Positions 43,899 to 53,609 are shown, numbered from the stretch's first letter. The stretch: DNA of 64,000 nt from JAPLMW01 sp964619675 (GCA_964619675.1 CAZUEO010000007.1:1-64000); one strand, 5' to 3'. Numbers and translations: made by a program. Notes: a model not told the origin generated them from the sequence alone.

Positions 43899-45503
43899 AT
43901 GAGAAAGCCGCTCAAGCTTATTTCTGCCTCCGCCTTAATACTGGCCGGAGCAGGATTACTTATTGTATTTTCCGTCAAATTCTGGCTCGGCCCGGCTATA
44001 ATGCAAAAACAATTCAGGTCGGCTGTCCTGTCCGTCTGGAAAGGCGATTCCAAAATCGAGGATATAGACTTCAATTTCACCGCCCCTACATATCTCAAAG
44101 GCCTTCAGGTCGTGGATAATGAAGGAAATTGCTGGATGTATATTCCGCTGGCAAAAGTAACTTTGACAAACTGGTGGCTGTTAAGACCAAAGCTTTCCGC
44201 TCTGGAATTTGAACAGCTTCAGCTGAAATCGCATTTCACCCAAACAAAGCACGGCATCGCTCCGTATATCCACACAGGCCCAAGGCGAAAAAAACTGACC
44301 CGTTTAGCACTGAAAAAGCTGGATATTAAAAACATTTCCATAACCACAGATATCAATTCTACTCCTCAGAAAATATTCAGTGATTTGACCTTATCTGCTG
44401 AAAAAAAAGCAGGGTTCTATAATTTTTCTCTCGGCACTATCTCTTCGGAGCCTTCAAATACATTCTCAATCAAAGGCAGCATTAACGCTGAGACATTCCA
44501 GACAGAAGCCGGGCTAAAAATAGCCTACAAGTTTGAAAAACCAGATATGGACCTGCTCTTCGCATTATTCGGCATTTCATCCTACTATCAGGCCCAGGGC
44601 CATATAACCGCTGACGCTCAATTAACAGGCTCCATTAAATCACTTGCCCGCATTCAGCCGAACGGCAATGTAGAATTAGAAAACTGGACCATCAATTCAA
44701 AAGATGGCACCATAATAGATGCTCTCAGTGCCGAGATAGACATTAAAGATGGCCGGATAAAAACTGAGAATCTCAGCGCCGACCTGTGTAAAGGACGCAT
44801 AACTGCCAACCTCTTAGGCCAAAACCGCAAGCCTGAGCCATATCTTTTGGACGGCTCATTAGCCATCGAAAACGTCGATTTGGCCGAATTAACTAACGCA
44901 CTGCAAACCCAAAAAAAGTTTACCCGGGGTAAAGCTTCTGCTAATTACAATTTCGTTATCACCGGCGCAAACACCTCCACGCTCCAGGGAAACGGACTGA
45001 TTACAATTGACGATGCCGACCTCGCTGCAATACCTCTGATAAAATCTTTATTTAACACAATAGGCATGACCAAATACAACCCCCTTCAAATGTCGGATTC
45101 GCTTGTTTTGTTCAGCAATTCGGCTTCGGCCGTAAAAATCGAAAAAGCCAGATTGACCAATCGATTGGCCGCCATCCAGGCAGAACCCAACGGCTTCGTT
45201 GATATTAAGAGCGGACAGGTTGATTTCTATGTCGTTGCCTCGCCGCTTAAGGATATCGAAGAATTGATAGGACATGTGCCTTTTATGAAACTATTTGTGG
45301 AGCTAAAAAACAAACTCACTCGTTTGCATATTAAAGGAAACTGGTCTGACCCGCCGACAAAATTAATCACAAAAGAGCCTTTAAGTGACATAAAAGAAGC
45401 TACTGTAGAATTTTTTAGCGGTACTGTCAAAAGCAGCGGCCAGATTACCCGCAACACCATCGATACTGTTAAATCTATTTTTAAGAAAAAAACCGAGAAC
45501 TGA
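43899..45503 (+). CDS. AsmA-like envelope protein
   Basis: 534 residues. One N-terminal membrane helix (7-28) is followed by a long beta-rich region with repeated short strands (FNFTAPTYLKGLQVVD, SGSIKSLARIQPNGNVELENW, DGTIIDALSAEIDIKDG) and a C-terminal AsmA-type domain (LQGNGLITIDDADLAAIPLIKSLF). AsmA-family proteins bridge membranes and carry phospholipid. The divergent start faces pgpA. Confidence 0.8.
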   Translation: MRKPLKLISASALILAGAGLLIVFSVKFWLGPAIMQKQFRSAVLSVWKGDSKIEDIDFNFTAPTYLKGLQVVDNEGNCWMYIPLAKVTLTNWWLLRPKLSALEFEQLQLKSHFTQTKHGIAPYIHTGPRRKKLTRLALKKLDIKNISITTDINSTPQKIFSDLTLSAEKKAGFYNFSLGTISSEPSNTFSIKGSINAETFQTEAGLKIAYKFEKPDMDLLFALFGISSYYQAQGHITADAQLTGSIKSLARIQPNGNVELENWTINSKDGTIIDALSAEIDIKDGRIKTENLSADLCKGRITANLLGQNRKPEPYLLDGSLAIENVDLAELTNALQTQKKFTRGKASANYNFVITGANTSTLQGNGLITIDDADLAAIPLIKSLFNTIGMTKYNPLQMSDSLVLFSNSASAVKIEKARLTNRLAAIQAEPNGFVDIKSGQVDFYVVASPLKDIEELIGHVPFMKLFVELKNKLTRLHIKGNWSDPPTKLITKEPLSDIKEATVEFFSGTVKSSGQITRNTIDTVKSIFKKKTEN

Positions 45504-45570
45504 AAAGCCAAATACTGTTCAACTGTTGATTCCTCTTTGCACAGCCGTCCCTAAATTTCGTATTTTTAAT

Positions 45571-46665
45571 CTATTGCTCTCTTATCATTTCCAAACAATA
45601 CCAGTCTGTCATACCCGCGATATAATCGCATACGGCTCTTTCAAGTCCGAATTCGCCTGCCAGATCCTGATAGAACCTCGGCATCAGCTTGGGGCCGTTT
45701 CGGAACTTATTAAAGACCTTTTCCAGCCAGCCGACGGCCTGGGAAGAAATGGCAATCACATCCTTATGCTCATACACATTGTCCCACAGAAATTTTCCGA
45801 GCTGACCAAGGCCGGTCTCGCCGTCGCTGCTCAACGCTATAAGGTTATTGCGATTGTTTAGCACCTGCTGCAGACTTTCAATATATTCAGATGTAACTGC
45901 GCCCCTGCTTGTTTCGATACAGTCGCCGACGAGCATATCAATGATTGTCTTTGCGATGCGCGTGTTTTTAATGAGGCTTTCGCTGATTTTATCTGCCTCG
46001 CATCTTTCGGCGGCCTGGCTGCAGAGCTGAACTTTCATAATCATTTCAAAATTCAGCAGCTTTGCCCGCAGGCCGTCCTCAAGGTCGTGGCAGTTATAGG
46101 CGATTCTGTCTGCAATATCGGCAATCTGGCCTTCGAGCGAGCAGTTCTTCTCTGTAAAGTCATTTGTCTTCGGCTTATCGTAAATAGTTTTGTGTTTTGC
46201 AAGGGCAAGTCTGGTTTCATACATTAAATTCAGGCCGGCAAAATCAGAATAAGGGCTTTCGAGCAGGTCGACTATTCGCAGCGTCTGGGCGTTATGTTCG
46301 AATCCGCCGTAACTTTTCATAAGCTCATTAAGCGCCGCTTCGCCGCTGTGGCCGAACGGGCCATGTCCCAAATCGTGGGCAAGGCATATTGCCTCGGTAA
46401 GGGCCTCGTTGACGCCCAGCGCCCTTGCGATTGTCCTGCCGATTTGTGCGACTTCGATGCTGTGAGTTAGTCTCGTGCGGTAGTGGTCATTTATCTGCGG
46501 CATAAAAACCTGCGTCTTGCCTTCAAGTCTCCTGAACGCAGATGTGTGGATTATCCTGTCCCTGTCGCGTTCAAACGCCGCTCGATAGGCATGAGAGGAC
46601 TCTTTATATCTTCTGCCCCTGCTGTTTGATTCGGTTACGGCAAAAGACTGTAAAAAATCCGTCAT
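45571..46665 (-). CDS. dgt: Deoxyguanosinetriphosphate triphosphohydrolase-like HD protein
   Basis: 364 residues of the HD family. Signatures are RLEGKTQVFMPQINDHYRTRLTHSIEVAQIGR, LAHDLGHGPFGHSGE and the later DIADRIAYNCHDLEDGLR. The protein removes triphosphate from dGTP or other dNTPs, using the H...HD...D metal centre. Length fits the shorter Dgt group. Follows the HIT gene by two bases. Confidence 0.95.
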   Translation of the reverse strand: MTDFLQSFAVTESNSRGRRYKESSHAYRAAFERDRDRIIHTSAFRRLEGKTQVFMPQINDHYRTRLTHSIEVAQIGRTIARALGVNEALTEAICLAHDLGHGPFGHSGEAALNELMKSYGGFEHNAQTLRIVDLLESPYSDFAGLNLMYETRLALAKHKTIYDKPKTNDFTEKNCSLEGQIADIADRIAYNCHDLEDGLRAKLLNFEMIMKVQLCSQAAERCEADKISESLIKNTRIAKTIIDMLVGDCIETSRGAVTSEYIESLQQVLNNRNNLIALSSDGETGLGQLGKFLWDNVYEHKDVIAISSQAVGWLEKVFNKFRNGPKLMPRFYQDLAGEFGLERAVCDYIAGMTDWYCLEMIREQ

Positions 46666-46667
46666 AG

Positions 46668-47207
46668 TTAAAATCCGGGCAGATTATTCTCAGCGCTTGC
46701 GGCCTTTAGCTGTTTATACAAATCCTTCATTGACTGGCTTATAATATCCGTATCGGCGCAGATGTCCATAAAATTGGTATCGCCTTCCCATCGCGGCACT
46801 ATATGAATATGCAAATGCTGGGGCAGTCCCGCTCCGGCGCATCTGCTGAAGTTCATCCCGATATTAAAACCGTGCGGCTTTATCGCCGCCGTCAGGACCT
46901 TTTGTGAGGCTACAATAAGTTTCGTAAGTTCCAGCATCTCCTCGTCACTCAGCTCTTCAAGGCCGGCGATGTGCCTGACGGAGGCCAAAAGCAGATGGCC
47001 GTTGTTGTAAGGGAATTTATTGAGCATAACAAGGCTGTTTTTTGTGCGCCACAGCACGAAATTTTCCTCATCCTGCTGCGGATATCCCGCATTATGGCAG
47101 ATAAAGCAACCCTGTTTTTTGTCAAGCCCCTGAATATATCCAATCCTCCACGGCGCCCAAAGATTGTTCCTTTTCAACTCGGCCTCCCGACAAATTATCT
47201 TACTCAA
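46668..47207 (-). CDS. HIT-family nucleotide hydrolase/phosphorylase
   Basis: 179 residues. The histidine triad is HLHIHIVPRW (about 132-141). CFIC in the N-terminal part and an upstream Cys or His may bind zinc, as in the group related to diadenosine tetraphosphate phosphorylases (LWAPWRIGYI start). It overlaps the upstream lipoprotein gene by eight bases. Confidence 0.9.
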   Translation of the reverse strand: MSKIICREAELKRNNLWAPWRIGYIQGLDKKQGCFICHNAGYPQQDEENFVLWRTKNSLVMLNKFPYNNGHLLLASVRHIAGLEELSDEEMLELTKLIVASQKVLTAAIKPHGFNIGMNFSRCAGAGLPQHLHIHIVPRWEGDTNFMDICADTDIISQSMKDLYKQLKAASAENNLPGF

Positions 47208-48201
47208 CCAAAGTCATCGTTATCGTTTGGCTGATTTCTATGTTCGGCTCAATCGGTCCGCTGCCCAGGCCGAAAATGGAGGCGCTTACTTTAGACTTAT
47301 AGTTCTGAATATTGCTTTTGATAATTCCTCTTTCTATATCATAAAGTTCTCGTCCGCTGCCGCAGATAGCCAGCACCTTATAGCCCCTTAAAAAGCCGAA
47401 TGTGCCTCGCATCTGAAACGAGCCGCTGTAGGGAAGTGGCGCCGTCGGCAGCGACTTACTCAATTTATAACTGCTCGTTATCTCGGCAAGCCCGGCGCCG
47501 TTGGCTTCTACAACCCCTGCAAATTCGTACTCCACATCTCTGCCAATCTTCGAAACGAAAGGCATCGGCGCCAGAATCTGCGAGCTCCATTTCTGACCTT
47601 TCCTGACGCCTTTTGACGGCTTGTCTATGCTCGATATCGAATCCCACAGATACCACTGTGTCGCAACAAAATCCATAATCATATCAGGGTCTTTGATTCT
47701 GCCTCTGCTGCTGTCTGCAAAGGCCTTTGTGCCGAGCTCTTTAATCAGATTTTCAAGGGACGAGAAATCCGCAATCCTGCCCGTAGGCGTAATCTTGAGT
47801 GTAAAGCTTTTGCCGCCGGCAGCTTCAGCCGCATCTTTGCTGCCACGCCTTTTTGCGGTTGATAAAGAACGTGTAACTCTTGCCGAATTGCAGGTCGCCT
47901 CGATTATCGAATAGCCGTAAGGGTCAACCTCGACAGGCTTATAGACAATTTCCATCTCGAGTGTTTCGGAAATATTCTGGCTGCTGCTTCTGTCTGCTTG
48001 TTTCTTCTTGCGCGACGGGTCGAGGTCGAGAGCTATTTGTCTTTCGCAGACAAATCTATATTTCAACGGCACACCGGCTTTAAAGTCGACGCTTAACAGC
48101 AGCGGGCCCTTAATGTTAGCCGTCTTGTTTTGCTGCTGTTGTTCCTCACAGCCCGCAAATAAAAAACATACCGCTATCGCAAACAAAATCCGTTTTTTCA
48201 C
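47200..48201 (-). CDS. DUF6263-like lipoprotein 1
   Basis: 333 residues with a lipobox LFAGC at residues 14-18. The mature domain is beta-rich and has the pattern KSFTLKITPTGRIADFSSL. It is similar in layout to the next gene upstream (322 residues), including the strand order and a terminal sequence EISQTITMTLVE. Both are probably outer-facing lipoproteins of unknown function. The two share the transcript in the order 48247-gene, 47200-gene, HIT, dgt. Confidence 0.75.
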   Translation of the reverse strand: MKKRILFAIAVCFLFAGCEEQQQQNKTANIKGPLLLSVDFKAGVPLKYRFVCERQIALDLDPSRKKKQADRSSSQNISETLEMEIVYKPVEVDPYGYSIIEATCNSARVTRSLSTAKRRGSKDAAEAAGGKSFTLKITPTGRIADFSSLENLIKELGTKAFADSSRGRIKDPDMIMDFVATQWYLWDSISSIDKPSKGVRKGQKWSSQILAPMPFVSKIGRDVEYEFAGVVEANGAGLAEITSSYKLSKSLPTAPLPYSGSFQMRGTFGFLRGYKVLAICGSGRELYDIERGIIKSNIQNYKSKVSASIFGLGSGPIEPNIEISQTITMTLVE

Positions 48202-48246
48202 AATAAATATCCTTACGTCCTTACATCATTACTTTTTTTCCTGTGT

Positions 48247-49215
48247 TTATTCGCGGCTAATTTTTTCTATGCTGTAAAGATTCCAAAAGCCCATTGTCAG
48301 CTGGTCCGGGTCTTTATCACTCTTCTGTTGTCCCCTGGGCGCTTCTACAGCAAGCCATTCGGCCTTTAGAAGCTCCTGATAGCTGTCAATTTCGCCGGTA
48401 GTCAGATTCAAAATCATCTTGCCTGCATAGTTATCGTCCTCTTCAAACATCTTCGCAAAAGCGCCCATCTTCGTCTCTTCCGGCGTCACCTCGGCTGTCC
48501 GCTTTGAACTGGGCTCGGCGTTCATGGTTACTGTGGCTATTCTCTGGCCGTTCTGCTCTTTTACATCTGTCACGGTGTAAATCTTTTCAAACGACTTTGG
48601 CATCAGCATTCCCGCAGGCGTTGCGGCAATCGTGCTCCACTTATCGCCCTTTTTGCAGAGAGCTTTTCCTGCATCCATCAGCGCCAGAACCTGGTGACGC
48701 TTGGCGATTTCACCATCGCTCAGCAGTCTGCGCGCTAACTTTTGGGCGGAACCTTCTCCCTTTACAACTCCGCGCGCCGCTTTGGCATCAACAACTTCTA
48801 CCTTGCCGTTGGGGGCTATCTTTATCTTGTAACTCTGGCTGATAAGGGCATAAAACGGGTCGGATTTACCGCTTTCTACCGTGCTGTCAAAGTCCAGCGA
48901 CTTGCCCTGGGCATCTTCGGACACACATTTAAGTTCCTTTATCGTAATATCCGCAATCGCATTGCCACTGGTGTCAACGCTCTCAACCCTCTGCGCAAAA
49001 ACCATTTCTACCCGTCCAACCGTACGCCGCTGCTTCGTCTTACTTATCGAAGGCTGAACAAATGAGTAATCCTTGCCGGTCTCCTTAACCACCTTATAGA
49101 CCGTTTCACTCTGCGGCGCTAAATTGAGCTTCATTCCCGTCGTCGGCATACAGCCTGCAATAATAGACAAAACAACTCCCAAAAGTACAATCGACAACAT
49201 TCTTTGAGTTTTCAT
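48247..49215 (-). CDS. DUF6263-like lipoprotein 2
   Basis: 322 residues with lipobox IIAGC at residues 18-22. The mature part has YKIKIAPNGKVEVVDA at the position that matches KITPTGRIADF in the neighbouring paralogue. The C-terminus ends LTMGFWNLYSIEKISRE. It is the first gene of the minus-strand group and has a promoter just upstream (49272-49299). Confidence 0.75.
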   Translation of the reverse strand: MKTQRMLSIVLLGVVLSIIAGCMPTTGMKLNLAPQSETVYKVVKETGKDYSFVQPSISKTKQRRTVGRVEMVFAQRVESVDTSGNAIADITIKELKCVSEDAQGKSLDFDSTVESGKSDPFYALISQSYKIKIAPNGKVEVVDAKAARGVVKGEGSAQKLARRLLSDGEIAKRHQVLALMDAGKALCKKGDKWSTIAATPAGMLMPKSFEKIYTVTDVKEQNGQRIATVTMNAEPSSKRTAEVTPEETKMGAFAKMFEEDDNYAGKMILNLTTGEIDSYQELLKAEWLAVEAPRGQQKSDKDPDQLTMGFWNLYSIEKISRE

Positions 49216-49271
49216 GATTCGCTCCTAAAATCATTAAATTACAATGTTTAATTTATCGTAAAACAAACAGG

Positions 49272-49299
49272 ATTATAACTATTTAATTTTGTGAAGCAA
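49272..49299 (-). promoter_or_regulatory. Promoter of the lipoprotein-HIT-dgt group
   Basis: On the minus strand TTGCTT (49299-49294), 16 bases, TATAAT (49277-49272). TAGGAG precedes the ATG at 49215. Confidence 0.65.
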
Positions 49300-49338
49300 T
49301 TTTTTTTCTTAGGGATTTATTTATGCCCGGCTTATGCT

Positions 49339-49344
49339 TATAAT
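49339..49344 (+). promoter_or_regulatory. Possible -10 element for ilvD
   Basis: TATAAT (49339-49344) with no clear -35 at the normal distance. CTTAGGAG precedes the ilvD ATG at 49386 by nine bases. Confidence 0.4.
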
Positions 49345-49385
49345 CTGTTATTTCTTAATTTAAGGTTACTTAGGAGAAAATAGCT

Positions 49386-51053
49386 ATGAAAAGCGATATG
49401 ATTAAAAAGGGTTTTCAAAGGGCTCCTCACAGGGCACTACTGCGGGCAACGGGCCTGAAAGACGACGATTTGAACAAGCCTTTCATAGGCATAGCCAACA
49501 GTTTCTGTGAGGTTGTCCCGGGCCATATCCACCTTAACAAGGTGGCTGCAAGGGTCAAAAAGGCCGTGCGCGCCGCAGGCGGAACACCGTTTGAATTTAA
49601 CACCATCGCCATCTGCGACGGTATCGCAATGGGACATACCGGAATGAAATACTCGCTCCCCTCGCGGGAGATTATCGCCGATTCCGTAGAATCAATGGCT
49701 CGCGCCCACTGCTTTGACGGCCTTATTTGTATCCCAAACTGCGACAAAATAATACCCGGAATGCTAATGGCTGCGGTACGGGTCAACATCCCGACTATTT
49801 TTGTATCAGGCGGCCCGATGGCGGCAGGCAAAGATTCAAACGGCAACACTGTTGACCTTATTAGCGTCTTTGAAGGTGTCGCATCCTACAAGGCAGGCAA
49901 AATCAGCGAAGCCGTACTGTACGACCTCGAATGCACCGGCTGCCCCTCGCAGGGAAGCTGCTCGGGAATGTTCACCGCAAATAGTATGAACTGCCTGTGC
50001 GAAGCTATCGGTATGGCCCTGCCGGGCAACGGCACTATCCTCGCAATCGATACCAAAAGAAACAGATTATATACCGCTGCAGGCAAACAGATAATCAATC
50101 TCATTGAAAAGGATTTAAAACCGCTCGACATTATAACCGCCGAATCGATTGACAATGCCTTTGCGCTCGATATGGCGATGGGCGGCTCGACAAACACCGT
50201 CCTGCACACACTGGCAATTGCAAGCGAGGGAGAGATTAAATACGACCTCGACAGGATAAACAGCATCAGCGAAAGATGCCCCAATATCTGCAAGGTCTCG
50301 CCGTCAAGTCACTGGCACGTTCAGGATGTTGATGCGGCAGGCGGAGTAAGCGCCATATTAAAAGAGATAAGCAAAATGAAAGGATTACTTAATCTTAACT
50401 GCCCGACCGTTACCGGCAAAACGCTCTGCAAAAATATCGCAAGGGCAAAAATCAAAAATACCGATTGCATTCATACGATTGAAAACGCCCACTCAAAAAC
50501 CGGCGGCCTGTCAATCCTAAGAGGCAATCTCGCTCCGAGCGGCTGCGTAGTAAAAACCGCAGGCGTTGCGGAAAAAATGCTGCGCCATAGCGGCCCTGCC
50601 GTAATATTTGAAAGTCAGGAAGACGCCTGCGAAGGCATTCTCGCAGGAAAGGTAAAGCCGGGCGATGTCGTCGTTATCAGAAACGAAGGCCCAAAAGGCG
50701 GACCCGGTATGCAGGAAATGCTTATGCCGACAAGTTACATTATCGGCGCAGGCCTTGGCGAATCGGTCGCTCTTATTACCGATGGCAGGTTCAGCGGCGG
50801 AACTCGCGGAGCCTGCATCGGCCATGTAAGCCCGGAAGCCGCTGTTGGCGGCCCGATTGGTTTATTGAACAACGGCGATATAATCGAAATCGATATCCCC
50901 GCAAAAAAACTTGCCGTAAAACTTTCAGATGACGAGCTTGCGAAAAGAAAAGAACAATTTGTGCCGCCTGCGCCGCGAATTACAAAAGGCTGCCTTGCAA
51001 AATACGCCGCAATGGCAACCAGCGCGGATACCGGTGCCGTATTGAAATGGTAG
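49386..51053 (+). CDS. ilvD: Dihydroxy-acid dehydratase
   Basis: 555 residues of the IlvD/Edd family. The Fe-S ligands are visible in PNCDKIIPGML, CTGCPSQGSCSGMFTANSMNCL, and there are GGSTNTVLH and GGPKGGPGMQEML. It converts dihydroxy acids to 2-oxoacids for branched-chain amino acids. The [2Fe-2S] or [4Fe-4S] cluster needs Fe-S assembly like that encoded at 8045-10064. The downstream YkgJ-type gene overlaps the end by seven bases. Confidence 0.96.
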   Translation: MKSDMIKKGFQRAPHRALLRATGLKDDDLNKPFIGIANSFCEVVPGHIHLNKVAARVKKAVRAAGGTPFEFNTIAICDGIAMGHTGMKYSLPSREIIADSVESMARAHCFDGLICIPNCDKIIPGMLMAAVRVNIPTIFVSGGPMAAGKDSNGNTVDLISVFEGVASYKAGKISEAVLYDLECTGCPSQGSCSGMFTANSMNCLCEAIGMALPGNGTILAIDTKRNRLYTAAGKQIINLIEKDLKPLDIITAESIDNAFALDMAMGGSTNTVLHTLAIASEGEIKYDLDRINSISERCPNICKVSPSSHWHVQDVDAAGGVSAILKEISKMKGLLNLNCPTVTGKTLCKNIARAKIKNTDCIHTIENAHSKTGGLSILRGNLAPSGCVVKTAGVAEKMLRHSGPAVIFESQEDACEGILAGKVKPGDVVVIRNEGPKGGPGMQEMLMPTSYIIGAGLGESVALITDGRFSGGTRGACIGHVSPEAAVGGPIGLLNNGDIIEIDIPAKKLAVKLSDDELAKRKEQFVPPAPRITKGCLAKYAAMATSADTGAVLKW

Positions 51054-51493
51054 TTACCAAAAAAACAAAAACGCCCTGGTATATCGGAGGCCTGCACTTC
51101 GAATGTCGGCAGTGCGGAAAATGCTGCAGCGGCCCGGACGAAGGCGTTATCTGGATTTCAAGACCGGAAATTAAACTGCTCGCAGCACACCTCGGTTTAA
51201 CCGTATCAGAGATTCGCAAACAATATCTTAAAAGGTTCAGGCTTAGATTCTCGATAAAAGAAAATCCCTGCTCGAAGAACTGCGTATTTCTGACTGATAA
51301 GGGCTGTGCGATTTATGATGTCAGGCCGATGCAGTGCCGAAACTGGCCGTTCTGGCCGGGCAATTTAACAAGTCCCGATGCCTGGAACGCCGCAGCAGTC
51401 AAATGCCCCGGCATAAATAAAGGAAAGCTCTATACATTTGAGAAAATCGAAAGAATCAAAAAACAAAAACAATGGTGGAAGAATGAACGTTAA
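51047..51493 (+). CDS. YkgJ-family cysteine cluster protein 1
   Basis: 148 residues. Metal-binding cysteines are clear: CRQCGKCC near residue 21 and later NPCSKNCVFLTDKGCAIYDVRPMQCRNWPF. The family is thought to bind zinc or Fe-S. The ATG overlaps the ilvD stop (ATGGTAG), so it is translationally coupled to an Fe-S enzyme, which suggests a role connected with metal or cluster chemistry. Confidence 0.85.
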   Translation: MVVTKKTKTPWYIGGLHFECRQCGKCCSGPDEGVIWISRPEIKLLAAHLGLTVSEIRKQYLKRFRLRFSIKENPCSKNCVFLTDKGCAIYDVRPMQCRNWPFWPGNLTSPDAWNAAAVKCPGINKGKLYTFEKIERIKKQKQWWKNER

Positions 51494-51597
51494 TTGAAGA
51501 ATGTAGTTTTAAGATTGAAGAATTAAAATCATTAAAAATAACCCCGCCAAAGGCGGACTCCACAAATTTTCAATCTTCATTTTTCAATCTTCAATAT
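51493..51597. repeat. Dispersed palindromic intergenic repeat, copy B
   Basis: TTGAAGAATG...AAGATTGAAGA is complementary to TCAATCTTCATTTTTCAATCTTCAA. The two arms flank a core CCGCCAAAGGCGG (51544-51556). This repeats the design at 4414-4498 and, in part, at 61312-61352. Confidence 0.55.
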
Positions 51598-51615
51598 CGG
51601 AATTTTGGTGTTTTT

Positions 51616-52035
51616 ATGGCCGTAAAGAACGAAAAAACTGCTTTACTTTATGACGAAGTTGCGCAAATATACGATTGGCTCGATGAAACTTCAAAATCAC
51701 TAAACAATCAATGCTCCGCCTGCGGAAAATGCTGCAACTTTGAATCCTTCGGCCATAAACTCTTTGTAACAACGCCTGAGCTGCTCTATTTCCATAAAAA
51801 CGTCAGGAATTTAAAACCAAAGCCGGCACAATCCTGTCCTTATCTGGAAAACGGCAAATGCACTGTTCGCAATTTCCGTTTTGCAGGCTGCAGAATTTTC
51901 TTTTGCAAATCGGACAAAGATATGCAGAATAAACTCAGTGAACAAGCCCTTAAAAAGTTTAAATCGCTCTGTGATAAATTTGATTTTCCATACCGCTATA
52001 TGGACTTGACGACGGCATTGAACGAGAGTATTTAA
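51616..52035 (+). CDS. YkgJ-family cysteine cluster protein 2
   Basis: 139 residues with a second version of the cluster: CSACGKCCNFESFGH at residues 34-48 and CPYLENGKCTVRNFRFAGCRIFFC later. It diverges from the neighbour in sequence but has the same cysteine layout. Two such proteins in a row near ilvD imply a small metal-related module. Function not established. Confidence 0.82.
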   Translation: MAVKNEKTALLYDEVAQIYDWLDETSKSLNNQCSACGKCCNFESFGHKLFVTTPELLYFHKNVRNLKPKPAQSCPYLENGKCTVRNFRFAGCRIFFCKSDKDMQNKLSEQALKKFKSLCDKFDFPYRYMDLTTALNESI

Positions 52036-52057
52036 AATATTAAATTAGGAAATAAAA

Positions 52058-52468
52058 ATGAACATTGAGGCTTTTTTGTTATGTGATGCCGCGACCGACT
52101 ATGGCGGCAAATTGAACGTTTTGGGCGCTTTTGACGCTATTTTCACAGGCCAGGTTCCCGCTACGCATCCTGCCTGTGCGGTTGCGCTGAGGGTAAGGTT
52201 TTCCAGAATCGAGGAAGGCCAGCATCCGTTTAGAATTTGTGTCGTTGACGAGGATGGCAAAGAGATAATCCCAAAACTGGAGGGCAATATTTCCGTAAAG
52301 GTTCCCGGCAACTCCGATTCAACAATCGTCAATGTCGTCGCCAATCTTCAAAGGCTAAAGCTGCCCGACTATGGCAGATACAGCATTGATTTGGCGATTG
52401 ACGGCGAGCACAGGGCATCTTTGCCCCTTATGCTGTCGCAGGCCCCGCCACGTCCGCCACATCCATAA
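52058..52468 (+). CDS. DUF6941-like protein
   Basis: 136 residues. The opening MNIEAFLLCDAATDYGGKLNVLGAFDAIF and the following FRICVVDEDGKEIIPKLEG suggest a compact beta-sandwich protein of the DUF6941 kind. The function is unknown. It ends four bases before the stop of the convergent DUF4340 gene. Confidence 0.75.
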   Translation: MNIEAFLLCDAATDYGGKLNVLGAFDAIFTGQVPATHPACAVALRVRFSRIEEGQHPFRICVVDEDGKEIIPKLEGNISVKVPGNSDSTIVNVVANLQRLKLPDYGRYSIDLAIDGEHRASLPLMLSQAPPRPPHP

Positions 52469-52471
52469 TTT

Positions 52472-53563
52472 TTATTTTTCCACCGGCGCGTTCGCATCGG
52501 CCTGTTGCTGCGGAATATCCTCAATCAGCTCCGCCAGCGGCCTTGTCATCATTTTAGCCTTGTATTCGTGTATCCGGTAAATCCAGCCTTCGCAGGCCTG
52601 GGCAAATTTCCTCGCCTCTTGTCTCGCAAGAAATTTGGCCTCTTTCTTTTTAAGCTCCTGCTGAGATTCAATAGCTTGTTCTTTTGTTACAGGCTTCTTA
52701 TCCGTAAATTCAGCGCTGCATTTCACAAAGGTCTGTGAATCTTCTTGCCGGGCGATTTCGATGGTGTAAAGCGTCGAATCATTCAGCAGGCAGGTATACT
52801 GACGGTCGAACTTCAAGTTTGCCATTTCCGCTGCTGCGTTTACGTCATCGAATCCTAAACTGGTAATTGCACTTAGAACCGCAAGGCACTCACTTTTCTT
52901 TTCCTTTTTGCCGCCAGGCACATCTTTAAACACAACCTCAGTCCCGTTGGCTTCGCTAATCAGGGTATAAGTCTCGCTCGGAGAAGTTACGGTTACCCAG
53001 CTGATATCCGCTTTATCTACCGATATAAGTTCAGTGTCGATATAGTCAAGCGGCGAAGATTTTATCCAGGGTGCATTATAAATAATATAAACTTTGTTGT
53101 CGTTGACAAGTCTTGCGTAGGCCATTTTGCCGTCTTCGCGTGTATCGCCGACGATAATGCCCGTGATAATTTTCCCGTTTGAATCGAGAAATTTAACGAT
53201 ATCTTTTGCATTCTCTTCGCTAACGCCCAGGTCCTTATGATTTGCTTTATCTTCGGTATAAAGCTCAACAATCCTGACATCGAGGCAGCTTGCCAGCAGG
53301 TCGTTAATCGCCCTGTTTAAAGCGGGATAATAACTTTTATTTGCAATAACAAAGCCTTTGCCCTGCCGTTTTAGAATAATTTGCTCATTACCTTTGCCGG
53401 CCACAATTTCAGTTATTGCCGCAGGGTCAAGTCCCTGAATAAGATTTCCGCCCTGCGGCGATGAGGTCTGTTTACTTGTACCTGCAAAATGCCAGACAAA
53501 GACTGCAAGCACTATTGATGCCGCCGCCGCAATAGCTAAAAATGAAAGTTTCTTATCGCTCAT
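52472..53563 (-). CDS. DUF4340 protein of the GldG-type transport operon
   Basis: 363 residues from ATG 53563 (MSDKKLSFLAIAAAASIVLAVFVW); ten extra residues upstream are unsupported. One N-terminal membrane helix and an extracytoplasmic beta-rich domain with repeated DUF4340 patterns (ITEIVAGKGNEQIILKRQGKGFVI; HKDLGVSE; IIVGDTREDGKMAYARLVND). The family usually lies next to GldG-like genes, but here a restriction-modification gene (53610-56825) is between them. Confidence 0.85.
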   Translation of the reverse strand: MSDKKLSFLAIAAAASIVLAVFVWHFAGTSKQTSSPQGGNLIQGLDPAAITEIVAGKGNEQIILKRQGKGFVIANKSYYPALNRAINDLLASCLDVRIVELYTEDKANHKDLGVSEENAKDIVKFLDSNGKIITGIIVGDTREDGKMAYARLVNDNKVYIIYNAPWIKSSPLDYIDTELISVDKADISWVTVTSPSETYTLISEANGTEVVFKDVPGGKKEKKSECLAVLSAITSLGFDDVNAAAEMANLKFDRQYTCLLNDSTLYTIEIARQEDSQTFVKCSAEFTDKKPVTKEQAIESQQELKKKEAKFLARQEARKFAQACEGWIYRIHEYKAKMMTRPLAELIEDIPQQQADANAPVEK

Positions 53564-53609
53564 TTGATAACTCCAAAATTCAGCCCCCGCCACTCGGGAC
53601 CCGATTATT

